Assembly (NCBI GenBank): GCA_003522105.1
Contig: DPGF01000104.1
Span: forward strand, 1-6,698
Origin: Oscillibacter sp.
GTDB lineage: Bacteria; Bacillota; Clostridia; Oscillospirales; Oscillospiraceae
Direction of reading: 5' to 3'
Length of the DNA: 6,698 bases
The notes beneath the pieces were generated by a model. The model ran no database searches and was not told the origin of the DNA. It saw nothing but the letters and a program-made list of their open reading frames with translations. Positions 1 through 5,514 of this stretch are shown here, piece by piece. A program made the translations under genes and the position numbers. Position 1 is the stretch's first letter. Every line of letters begins with the position of its first letter.

Positions 1-228
1 GTGCTGCCGGGAGCCATGTTCCTGCTCGGCTACTTCGACGACGGCACACCCGTCATGGGTCTGCCCGGCTGCGTGATGTACGCAGGCGCGACGGTCTTCG
101 ACCTCATTTTGCCGCGCGTTGCGGCCGATGTGCCTGTCACGCGCGCAGACATTGCCGCGCTCGGCGAGGGCGGGCTGTGCCTTGGCTGCAAGCCCTGCCG
201 CTATCCCCTGTGCCCGTTTGGAAAATAA
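1..228 (+). CDS. Molybdopterin-binding (MoeA/MoCF-like) protein, C-terminal part
   Basis: Only the last 75 codons are present; the reading frame is open to the window edge, so the GTG at base 1 is not a supported start. The fragment has the arrangement seen near the end of MoCF/MoeA-type folds: a PG turn (residues 3-4), a short strand, then PVMGLPG (17-23) followed by a helix with T31, F33 and PR (38-39). In these families the GLPG loop helps bind molybdopterin. The tail (residues 47-75) carries CLGCKPC and a fourth cysteine four residues later (C60, C63, C66, C71), ending in FGK. I recall similar cysteine-rich ends on stand-alone molybdopterin-binding proteins of Clostridia; the tail's role is unknown to me, and metal binding is only a possibility. 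It lies 87 bases upstream of modA on the same strand, which fits a role in molybdenum cofactor metabolism. The exact reaction cannot be assigned from this fragment. Confidence 0.8.
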   Translation: MLPGAMFLLGYFDDGTPVMGLPGCVMYAGATVFDLILPRVAADVPVTRADIAALGEGGLCLGCKPCRYPLCPFGK

Positions 229-254
229 AATGTCGCGCCTGCGGGCGCGACATT
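229..254. terminator. Perfect hairpin after the molybdopterin-binding gene
   Basis: Bases 229-239 and 244-254 are exact inverted repeats (11 bp, GC-rich core) around a TGCG loop, starting directly after the TAA stop. Read on the + strand the hairpin is not followed by a clear T-run (CTAGATCATC), so it is a weak intrinsic terminator or an RNA 3'-end stabiliser. The A-rich stretch on its left would give a T-rich tail only for transcripts on the - strand. It probably partly separates the upstream gene from modABC. Confidence 0.5.
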
Positions 255-262
255 CTAGATCA

Positions 263-287
263 TCGCTATCTATTTTAAGAATAGCGA
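263..287. promoter_or_regulatory. Candidate ModE-type operator upstream of modA
   Basis: A 7-bp inverted repeat, TCGCTAT (263-269) and ATAGCGA (281-287), flanks an 11-base AT-rich spacer and ends 28 bases before the modA start. Known ModE operators of Proteobacteria have half-sites of the form TCGnTAT and ATAnCGA separated by about 12 bases, and they lie over the modA promoter, where molybdate-loaded ModE represses. Half-site sequence and position match well, while the spacing is one base shorter. The AT-rich spacer (TATTTTAAGAAT) could hold the -10 element, but I see no convincing -35 box. No ModE gene is in the window, so the assignment is inference. Confidence 0.42.
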
Positions 288-315
288 AAACAAATTTGAA
301 AGGAAGTACCCTAAT

Positions 316-1170
316 ATGAAAAAACTGTTGTCTCTGCTCCTTGCCCTTTCGCTCGTGCTTGCCCTGACTGCCTGCGGCAGCAAGAACGACGGCGCGAACA
401 CTGACGGCGATGCCCAGAACGGTGAAAATACTGAGAGCGTTGATCTCATTGTCTTCGCCGCTGCCTCCATGACCGAAACGCTCAATGAGATCGCCGAGAT
501 GTACAAGGAAGTTGCCCCCAACGTCAACATCACCTACAACTTTGATTCCTCCGGCAAGCTCCTCACCCAGATCAGCGAGGGCGCGGACTGCGACCTCTTC
601 ATCTCCGCCGCGCCCACGCAGATGAACGCGATGGACGGCAGCCTCATCGGCGACACGGAAAAGAACCCCAACGGGCTTGATCTCATCGTGACCGACAGCC
701 GCGTTGACCTTCTTGAAAACAAGGTGACGCTCGCCGTTCCCGAGGGCAACCCCAAGGGCATTGAGAGCTTCGACCAGCTTGCGCAGCTCCTCAAAAGCGG
801 CGATGTGCTGCTCGCCATCGGCAACAGCGATGTGCCCGTCGGCCAGTACACGCAGAAGATCTTTGCCTACTACGGCCTTGACGAATCGGCCATGACCGAC
901 TGCCTCACCTACGGCAACAACGTCAAGGAGGTCACGACGCAGGTGAGCGAGGCCGCCGCCGACTGCGGCATCATCTACGCGACCGACGCCTTCTCCGCGG
1001 GTCTCGAGGTTGTCGACAGCGCCACGGCCGAGATGTGCGGTCAGGTCATCTATCCCGCCGCCGTGCTCAAGGGCGAAAAGGAAGAGGCCGCGCGCGCATT
1101 CCTCGCCTATCTTGAAACCGATGCCGCGATGACCGTCTTCGAGCGCGTCGGCTTCAGCGCGGTTTACTAA
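316..1170 (+). CDS. modA: Molybdate ABC transporter, substrate-binding lipoprotein ModA
   Basis: This is the extracellular receptor that captures molybdate (possibly also tungstate) and delivers it to ModBC. The ATG follows AGGAAG (301-306) with a 9-base spacer. Residues 1-20 form a lipoprotein signal: KK, a hydrophobic stretch, then lipobox LTAC with C20 as the lipidated residue. A low-complexity Gly/Asn/Asp/Glu linker runs to about residue 41, where the family domain begins. Family motifs are visible: FAAASMTETLNEIA (47-60) with the oxyanion-binding serine S51, DSSGKL (77-82) with the second serine, DLFISA (93-98), VPVGQYTQ (173-180), and CGIIYATDA (217-225), whose Y221 matches the ligand tyrosine of characterised ModA proteins. 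At 284 aa it is slightly longer than E. coli ModA, explained by the linker. It is the first gene of modABC, 65 bases before modB. Molybdate and tungstate specificity cannot be separated by eye. Confidence 0.95.
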   Translation: MKKLLSLLLALSLVLALTACGSKNDGANTDGDAQNGENTESVDLIVFAAASMTETLNEIAEMYKEVAPNVNITYNFDSSGKLLTQISEGADCDLFISAAPTQMNAMDGSLIGDTEKNPNGLDLIVTDSRVDLLENKVTLAVPEGNPKGIESFDQLAQLLKSGDVLLAIGNSDVPVGQYTQKIFAYYGLDESAMTDCLTYGNNVKEVTTQVSEAAADCGIIYATDAFSAGLEVVDSATAEMCGQVIYPAAVLKGEKEEAARAFLAYLETDAAMTVFERVGFSAVY

Positions 1171-1183
1171 AATGAAAGCCTAA

Positions 1184-1209
1184 AGGCGAATAGAGATCGC
1201 CTGATCTCT
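1184..1209 (+). promoter_or_regulatory. Overlapping hairpins between modA and modB
   Basis: Two alternative stems share bases. AGGCGA (1184-1189) can pair with TCGCCT (1197-1202), and AGAGATC (1192-1198) can pair with GATCTCT (1203-1209) around a GCCT loop. They cannot form together. A small stem, GCC/GGC at 1178-1187, overlaps the first. The region lies in the 65-base gap, 15 bases before the modB ribosome site. There is no T-run, so it is not a standard terminator. A likely role is 3'-end protection of the modA message, giving more receptor than permease; a true switch is speculative. Confidence 0.3.
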
Positions 1210-1235
1210 GCAACCCTTCTTCATGGGAGGTCACG

Positions 1236-1928
1236 ATGGACTGGTATCCCCTCTGGAATTCGCTGCGCATCGCGGCGATCTCTACGGTCATCATTTTCTT
1301 TGCGGGTATTTTTGCCGCCTACTACATTGCGAGGCTCCCACGGCTTATAAAGGGCGTGCTCGACGTGATCCTGACGCTGCCGCTCGTGCTGCCGCCTACG
1401 GTCGTGGGCTATCTTCTGCTGCGCGTGTTTGGCCCCAAGCGCGTCGTTGGCGCGTGGGTGCTTGAAACCTTTGGCGTCAAGATGGTCATGACCTGGTGGT
1501 CGGCGATTTTTGCAACGGTGGTCGTCATCTTCCCGCTGATGTACCGCACGGTGCGCGGCGCGTTCGAGTCCTTTGACGAAACGCTCGCCTATTCGGGGCA
1601 GACACTCGGCCTTTCCAACGCCTACATCTTCTGGCGCATCCGCATGCCCTACTGCCGTCAGGGGGTGCTGGCGGGGACGGTGCTGGCGTTTGCGCGCGCG
1701 CTTGGCGAATACGGCGCGACGAGCATGATCGCGGGCTACACGCCCGGCAAGACCGCGACCATCTCCACGACGGTCTATCAGCTCTGGCAGATGAACAACG
1801 ATGCTCTTGCGACGAAGTGGGTCATGGTCAATATGGCCATCTCCGCCGTCGTGCTGTTGGCGGTCAATATGCTCGAGCGGCGCGACCTTTTGAGCGAGGC
1901 GGGCAGGAAGAGTAGGGGCGGCCGATGA
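1236..1928 (+). CDS. modB: Molybdate ABC transporter permease ModB
   Basis: This is the membrane channel subunit of the molybdate importer, expected to act as a homodimer with two ModC ATPases. The ATG at 1236 follows GGGAGG (1225-1230) by 5 bases. The 230-aa length is normal for ModB. Hydrophobic segments lie at about residues 12-31, 40-64, 86-103, 143-163 and 193-211, fitting the five-to-six-helix family fold. The ModB signature LPLVLPPTVVGYLLL is at 48-62. The cytoplasmic coupling (EAA) region, with YSGQTLGLSNAYIFWRIRMP, spans 119-138. ALGEYGAT (155-162) followed by PGKTATI (170-176) is typical of ModB and related oxyanion permeases. Its stop overlaps the modC start (ATGA), indicating translational coupling. 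A tungstate permease (TupB) or sulfate CysT-type permease is a relative, but the adjacent ModA and ModC favour molybdate. Confidence 0.94.
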   Translation: MDWYPLWNSLRIAAISTVIIFFAGIFAAYYIARLPRLIKGVLDVILTLPLVLPPTVVGYLLLRVFGPKRVVGAWVLETFGVKMVMTWWSAIFATVVVIFPLMYRTVRGAFESFDETLAYSGQTLGLSNAYIFWRIRMPYCRQGVLAGTVLAFARALGEYGATSMIAGYTPGKTATISTTVYQLWQMNNDALATKWVMVNMAISAVVLLAVNMLERRDLLSEAGRKSRGGR

Positions 1929-2953
1929 GCCTTTGCGTAGACATCGAAAAAAAACTCGGCGCGTTCCGACTGCGCGCGCAGTTTGAGGCGCAGGACGGAA
2001 CGACGGCGCTGCTCGGCGCCTCGGGCTGCGGCAAAAGCGTGACCTTAAAGTGCATCGCGGGCATCATGACGCCCGACTGCGGGCGCATCGTGCTCGGCGA
2101 TCGCGTTCTCTTCGACAGCGAGAAGAAGATCGACCTGCCGCCCCAGCAGCGGCGAGTCGGATACCTCTTTCAGCAGTATGCGCTTTTTCCGAACATGACG
2201 GTGGAGCAGAATATCCTTTGCGGCATCCGCCGCGAGCATAAAGCCCAAAAAAGAGAACTGCTGGCTGAGAAGATCCGCATGTTCCAGCTGGAGGGGCTTG
2301 AGAAGAAACACCCTGCGCAGCTCTCCGGCGGACAGCAGCAGCGCGTGGCGCTCGCGCGGATCCTCTCGTCCGAGCCGGAAGCCATTCTGCTTGACGAGCC
2401 GTTCTCCGCGCTCGACAGCTACTTGAAGTGGAATCTTGAACTGGAGCTTGCCGACCTGCTTGCCCTATTTGGCGGGCCGGTTCTTTGGGTGAGCCACGAT
2501 TTGGACGAATGCTACCGCAACTGCGGCAGCGTCTGCGTGATGGAGGACGGCAAAACAGGAGCGGTGACGGGTATGGACGAGATGATCCGCCACCCTGAAA
2601 GCGTCAGCGCGGCGCGGCTTGCAGGCTGCAAGAACTTTCTTACAGCCGTGAAAAAAAACGGCGCGGTCTATTTGCCGGAGTGGGGGATGGCGCTGCCAGT
2701 TGACGCAAAGGGGAAAACCTTTACGACCCTCGGCATTCCGGATCATGCCGTGGCCCTGAGCGATGGCGGCGCGCTCCGCTGCACGCTCTGCCGCGTGATC
2801 CCCGGCGTGGAGCAGGATATTCTTCTGCTGCGCCCCGAGCATTGCGGGGAGGATGCGCCGGCGCTGCGCGTCTCCGCTGCGAGGAAAAACAGCTTGCGCG
2901 CGGGAGAGACTGTCTGCGTTGCGCTGGATGCTGAAAAGCTGCTGCTGCTATAA
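1925..2953 (+). CDS. modC: Molybdate ABC transporter ATP-binding protein ModC
   Basis: This is the cytoplasmic ATPase that powers molybdate import through ModB. The ATG lies inside the modB stop (ATGA overlap). All ABC motifs are intact: Walker A GASGCGKS (31-38), Q-loop at Q83 within LFQQYALFP, signature LSGGQQQR (133-140), Walker B AILLDEPF (153-160) with catalytic E158, D-loop SALD (161-164) and switch histidine H191. Residues from about 230 to 342 form a C-terminal regulatory extension in the position of the Mop/TOBE domain; it starts with AARLAGCKNFLTA and contains LLRPEHC (301-307), but is divergent. Mop domains bind molybdate, so it may sense intracellular oxyanion. The protein is cysteine-rich (13 cysteines), including C196, C200 and C204 after the switch histidine and C286/C289 in the extension. 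It is the last gene of the operon and is followed by a strong terminator 4 bases after its stop. Confidence 0.94.
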   Translation: MSLCVDIEKKLGAFRLRAQFEAQDGTTALLGASGCGKSVTLKCIAGIMTPDCGRIVLGDRVLFDSEKKIDLPPQQRRVGYLFQQYALFPNMTVEQNILCGIRREHKAQKRELLAEKIRMFQLEGLEKKHPAQLSGGQQQRVALARILSSEPEAILLDEPFSALDSYLKWNLELELADLLALFGGPVLWVSHDLDECYRNCGSVCVMEDGKTGAVTGMDEMIRHPESVSAARLAGCKNFLTAVKKNGAVYLPEWGMALPVDAKGKTFTTLGIPDHAVALSDGGALRCTLCRVIPGVEQDILLLRPEHCGEDAPALRVSAARKNSLRAGETVCVALDAEKLLLL

Positions 2954-2957
2954 AAAG

Positions 2958-2995
2958 AAAAACCGAGGCGGAGCATGTGCTCTGCCTCGGTTTTT
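2958..2995. terminator. Bidirectional Rho-independent terminator after modC
   Basis: CCGAGGC (2963-2969) pairs with GCCTCGG (2984-2990), and GAGCA (2971-2975) pairs with TGCTC (2978-2982). One G-T pair joins them, giving a 13-bp stem with a very short loop. The stem is flanked by AAAAA on the left and TTTTT (2991-2995) on the right, so it works as a classic terminator for modABC on the + strand. On the - strand it also has a T-run, so it can back up termination of the malQ operon. Confidence 0.93.
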
Positions 2996-3044
2996 GTCAA
3001 AAAATCGAATACAAAAGGTAATATCTTGGCGAAATATAATGAAA

Positions 3045-3090
3045 CAGGCGGCTGTGGGCGTTTGCCCATAACCGCCTGCCGTGTTTTTTT
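3045..3090. terminator. Hairpin terminator at the 3' end of malQ
   Basis: CAGGCGG (3045-3051) pairs with CCGCCTG (3072-3078), and TGGGC (3055-3059) pairs with GCCCA (3064-3068), with a small internal loop between the two stems. It begins about 14 bases past the malQ stop on the - strand. In that direction it is preceded by seven As and followed by a moderately T-rich tail (TTTCATTATATTTC). On the + strand a seven-T run (3084-3090) follows five bases after the stem. It thus probably ends malQ transcripts and also blocks + strand read-through. Between it and the modC terminator there is only AT-rich spacer with no gene. Confidence 0.75.
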
Positions 3091-3092
3091 CC

Positions 3093-4580
3093 TTACAGGC
3101 GCCCGTAGATGCGGCTCGTCTCGTGGATGGTTTTGGCGAGCTTTTTGCTTGCCTCTCCCGGGAGCATGCGCCACTGCCAGTTGCCGCTTGATGTGCCGGG
3201 GGTGTTCATGCGGCAGCCCTTGCCAAGGCCCAGATAGTCCTGCATCTGCGCAACGAAGAGCCGGCTTTGGCAGCTCATGCCGCCGCGGATGATGCCGGTA
3301 TTGAAGCCCTCCTCATCATTGAGACCGAGGTACTTCTTGGCAAAGGCGATGTCCGCCTTATCCGCCTCCGTGCGCCAGAGGGCAAGGGGCGCATTGTCGT
3401 GCGTGCCGGTATAGCAGATACTGTTGAAGTTGCAGCTGTGCGGCAGATAGTTGCTCGGGTCGCGCGAGTCAAACGCAAACTCCAGAACCTTCATGCCGGG
3501 AAGGCAGGAATCGTTCAGCAGCTGCACGACCTCGGGCGAGGGATAGCCCAAGTCCTCGGCGATGAAGTCAAGGTCACGAAACCAGCCGGTCAGCACGCCG
3601 ACGAGTGACATGCCGGGGCCTTTGACCCAACGGCCGTTTTTCGCGGTCGTTTCGCCATAGGGAATGGCCCAATAGCTCTCAAAGCCGCGGAAATGGTCAA
3701 TGCGGATCACATCGTAGAGCTGCTGCGCGCCGCCGACGCGGCGAATCCACCAGCCGTAGCCGTCGCGCGCCATCGTTTCGTAGTTGTAGAGAGGATTGCC
3801 CCAGAGCTGCCCGTCGGCGCTGAAGCAGTCGGGCGGGACGCCGGAGACCTCAACGGGGACGTTGTGTTCGTCCAGCTGAAACATCTCGGGCTCTGCCCAC
3901 ACGTCGGCGGAGTCCATCGCCACATAGATGGGCAGGTCGCCGATGATGCGAATGCCGAGGGAGTGGATATAGTCCTTGAGCGCGGTCCACTGGCGGAAAA
4001 AGAGAAACTGAATGTAGGTGAACAGCTCCACGTCGTCACGCAGCATGCTGCGGTAGCGCTCGATGACCGTGCTGTCCTTGCGGCAGCGAATGTCCTCATC
4101 GTCCCACTCTGTCCACGCCTTCATGCCGAAGTGGCGCTTGAGCGCCATGAAGAGTGCGTAATCCGGCAGCCAGCGCTCGTTTTTCTTTTCAAACGCTGCG
4201 ATGTCCTCGTGGTCGCGCGCAAAGCCGCGCGCCTTGGCCTTTTCAAGCAGCGCAAAGCGGCTTTCGTAGATCTTGCCGTAGTCAACATAGCGGGGATCGT
4301 CGCCCCAGTCGCAGGAGTTGACCTCTGCGCGCGTCAGGAGCTTATCCTTGATGAGCAGGTCGAGGTCGATGAAGTATGGGTTGCCCGCAAAGGAGGAGAA
4401 GCTCTGATACGGCGAGTCGCCGTAGCTCGTCGGGCCGAGTGGCAGGAGCTGCCAGTATTTCTGTCCCGCGGCGGCGAGGAAGTCGGCAAAGTCATAGGCG
4501 GCCTTGCCCATCGTGCCAATGCCGTGGGGCGAGGGAAGGGAGGAGATCGGCATCAGAATGCCGGCGGATCGTTCGATCAA
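3093..4580 (-). CDS. malQ: 4-alpha-glucanotransferase (amylomaltase, GH77) MalQ
   Basis: MalQ transfers glucan segments between maltodextrins in the cytoplasm, releasing glucose and making longer chains that phosphorylase can use. I choose a TTG start at 4580. It gives 495 aa, close to short-type bacterial amylomaltases, and puts family homology (ERSAGILMPISSLPSPHGIGT) at the N-terminus. An AAAGAAGTGG site sits 5 bases upstream. The frame is open to a GTG at 4640, which would add 20 residues of unlikely sequence and overlap the upstream permease gene. In TTG numbering the catalytic residues are the nucleophile D295 in RIDHFRGFESYW, the acid/base E342 in FIAEDLG, and D395 in TGTHDNAP. These numbers closely match Thermus amylomaltase (D293, E340, D395). 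Also visible are the substrate-loop motif GDSPYQSFSSFAGNPYFID (starting near residue 54), GDLPIYVAMDSADVW and PGTSSGNWQWR near the C-terminus. It is 31 bases downstream of the MalG-type permease and ends the operon. A GTG at 4589 is a less likely start. Confidence 0.93.
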   Translation of the reverse strand: MIERSAGILMPISSLPSPHGIGTMGKAAYDFADFLAAAGQKYWQLLPLGPTSYGDSPYQSFSSFAGNPYFIDLDLLIKDKLLTRAEVNSCDWGDDPRYVDYGKIYESRFALLEKAKARGFARDHEDIAAFEKKNERWLPDYALFMALKRHFGMKAWTEWDDEDIRCRKDSTVIERYRSMLRDDVELFTYIQFLFFRQWTALKDYIHSLGIRIIGDLPIYVAMDSADVWAEPEMFQLDEHNVPVEVSGVPPDCFSADGQLWGNPLYNYETMARDGYGWWIRRVGGAQQLYDVIRIDHFRGFESYWAIPYGETTAKNGRWVKGPGMSLVGVLTGWFRDLDFIAEDLGYPSPEVVQLLNDSCLPGMKVLEFAFDSRDPSNYLPHSCNFNSICYTGTHDNAPLALWRTEADKADIAFAKKYLGLNDEEGFNTGIIRGGMSCQSRLFVAQMQDYLGLGKGCRMNTPGTSSGNWQWRMLPGEASKKLAKTIHETSRIYGRL

Positions 4581-4585
4581 TGGAA

Positions 4586-4595
4586 CCACTTCTTT
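4586..4595 (-). promoter_or_regulatory. Ribosome binding site supporting the malQ TTG start
   Basis: On the - strand AAAGAAGTGG lies 5 bases before TTG at 4580. It is an imperfect match to the AAAGGAGGTG consensus. The alternatives at 4589 (GTG) and 4640 (GTG) have no purine-rich site at a usable distance. Confidence 0.5.
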
Positions 4596-4611
4596 CGAGG
4601 AAAAATTGGGA

Positions 4612-5514
4612 TCAACCCTTGACTGCGCCTGCGGCAACACCCTTGATGATGTACTTCTGGCACAGCAGGTAGAAAATGATGACGGGGAGAATGCTGAGCA
4701 GGATCAGCGCCATCGTCGCGCCGAGATCGACGGTGCCGTAGCTGCCCTTGAGATACTGAATGTGAATGGGAATGGTCATGTACTTCGTGCGGTCGAGCAC
4801 GAGATAGGGCAGCAGATAGTCGTTCCACACCCACATGATCTCGAGAATGCCGACGGAGATCATCGTGGGGCGCAGCATCGGCAGCACAACGGAGAAATAC
4901 GTGCGCAGCGGGCCGCAGCCGTCGATGGCGGCGGCCTCTTCGATCTCAAGCGGGATCGACTTGACAAAGCCGACGAACATGAAGATCGCAAGCCCCGCGC
5001 CGAAGCCGAGGTAGATGATGGGGATCGTCCACGGCGTATTCAGCGCGACCAGACGAAAGCCGCCGGAGGCAAAGTTAAAATAGGGGAGCTTGACCGTATC
5101 GGCCGTTTTCGACAGCGTGAACATGACCATCTGGAACGGCACGACCATGGAAAAGACGCAGAGGTAGTAGATCGCACGGCAGAGCTTGCTGTCCACGCGC
5201 GCGATGTACCACGCGGCCATCGACGTGCAGAGCAGGATCAGCGCGGTGGAAACGATGGTGATGAACAAGCTGTACCCGGCGGACTTCAAAAACGGGTAGT
5301 TGCCGAAGGTCAGACCCTTGATGAAGTTGGCCCAGCCGGCAAAGCTCTCTGCGTTCGGCAGGGCGAAGGTGTCGGTTTTGACGTAGGTGTTGATCTTGAA
5401 GGAGTTGATGACCACCGTCAGAACCGGCAGCACATAGATGATGCAAATGATGCCGAGCACAACGGAGAGAACCGTCTTGCGGCGGCGTTCGGCGGAAAGA
5501 GAGCGATTGTTCAT
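4612..5514 (-). CDS. Carbohydrate ABC transporter permease, MalG type (CUT1)
   Basis: This is one of two membrane subunits of a sugar importer; it pairs with the MalF-type protein encoded just upstream. At 300 aa it is a little long for a MalG-type protein (about 275-300). The N-terminus is basic (RRRK near 10-13), followed by a helix at 14-36, a periplasmic segment, and helices at about 82-105, 113-133, 163-184, 216-240 and 265-285. The EAA coupling loop that docks to the ATPase is clear: EIEEAAAIDGCGPLRTYFSVVLP (190-212). WNDYLLPYLVL (230-240) is typical of MalG-type permeases. Residues about 143-158 (LPYFNFASGGFRLVAL) look like an extra loop compared with relatives I recall. A perfect AAAGGAGGTG lies 9-10 bases before the ATG, which overlaps the preceding stop codon by one base (TAATG), so the two permeases are translationally coupled. 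The sugar is not certain; the neighbouring malQ favours maltodextrins. Confidence 0.9.
   Translation of the reverse strand: MNNRSLSAERRRKTVLSVVLGIICIIYVLPVLTVVINSFKINTYVKTDTFALPNAESFAGWANFIKGLTFGNYPFLKSAGYSLFITIVSTALILLCTSMAAWYIARVDSKLCRAIYYLCVFSMVVPFQMVMFTLSKTADTVKLPYFNFASGGFRLVALNTPWTIPIIYLGFGAGLAIFMFVGFVKSIPLEIEEAAAIDGCGPLRTYFSVVLPMLRPTMISVGILEIMWVWNDYLLPYLVLDRTKYMTIPIHIQYLKGSYGTVDLGATMALILLSILPVIIFYLLCQKYIIKGVAAGAVKG

Noticed and set aside
229..315. A molybdenum-cofactor riboswitch in the modA leader.
   Set aside because: The leader is under 90 bases and contains one simple hairpin plus the palindrome. The known Moco element is considerably larger with several conserved stems, and I cannot trace them here.
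1223..1465. An 80-codon + strand frame starting before modB.
   Set aside because: It overlaps modB in another frame, and the modB frame has the ribosome site at correct spacing and all family motifs.
3035..3040. TATAAT sequence between the two terminators, a possible promoter.
   Set aside because: There is no matching -35 box 16-18 bases upstream and only a terminator hairpin directly downstream, with no gene on the + strand to serve.
4567..4578. Inverted repeat GATCG-TT-CGATC at the malQ start, as a sugar-regulator operator.
   Set aside because: It is short, lies inside the coding start in the middle of an operon, and does not match a LacI-type operator pattern well; chance is sufficient explanation.
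3693..4622. A 309-codon open frame on the + strand opposite malQ.
   Set aside because: It is fully antisense to a gene with intact catalytic motifs. Its composition (Val/Ala/Arg/Asp/Glu-rich, no recognisable domain) is what GC-biased third positions on the other strand produce.
4581..4640. Extended malQ start at GTG 4640, adding 20 residues.
   Set aside because: It would overlap the permease gene by 29 bases, has no ribosome site, and adds sequence ahead of the normal family N-terminus. Catalytic numbering fits the TTG start better.
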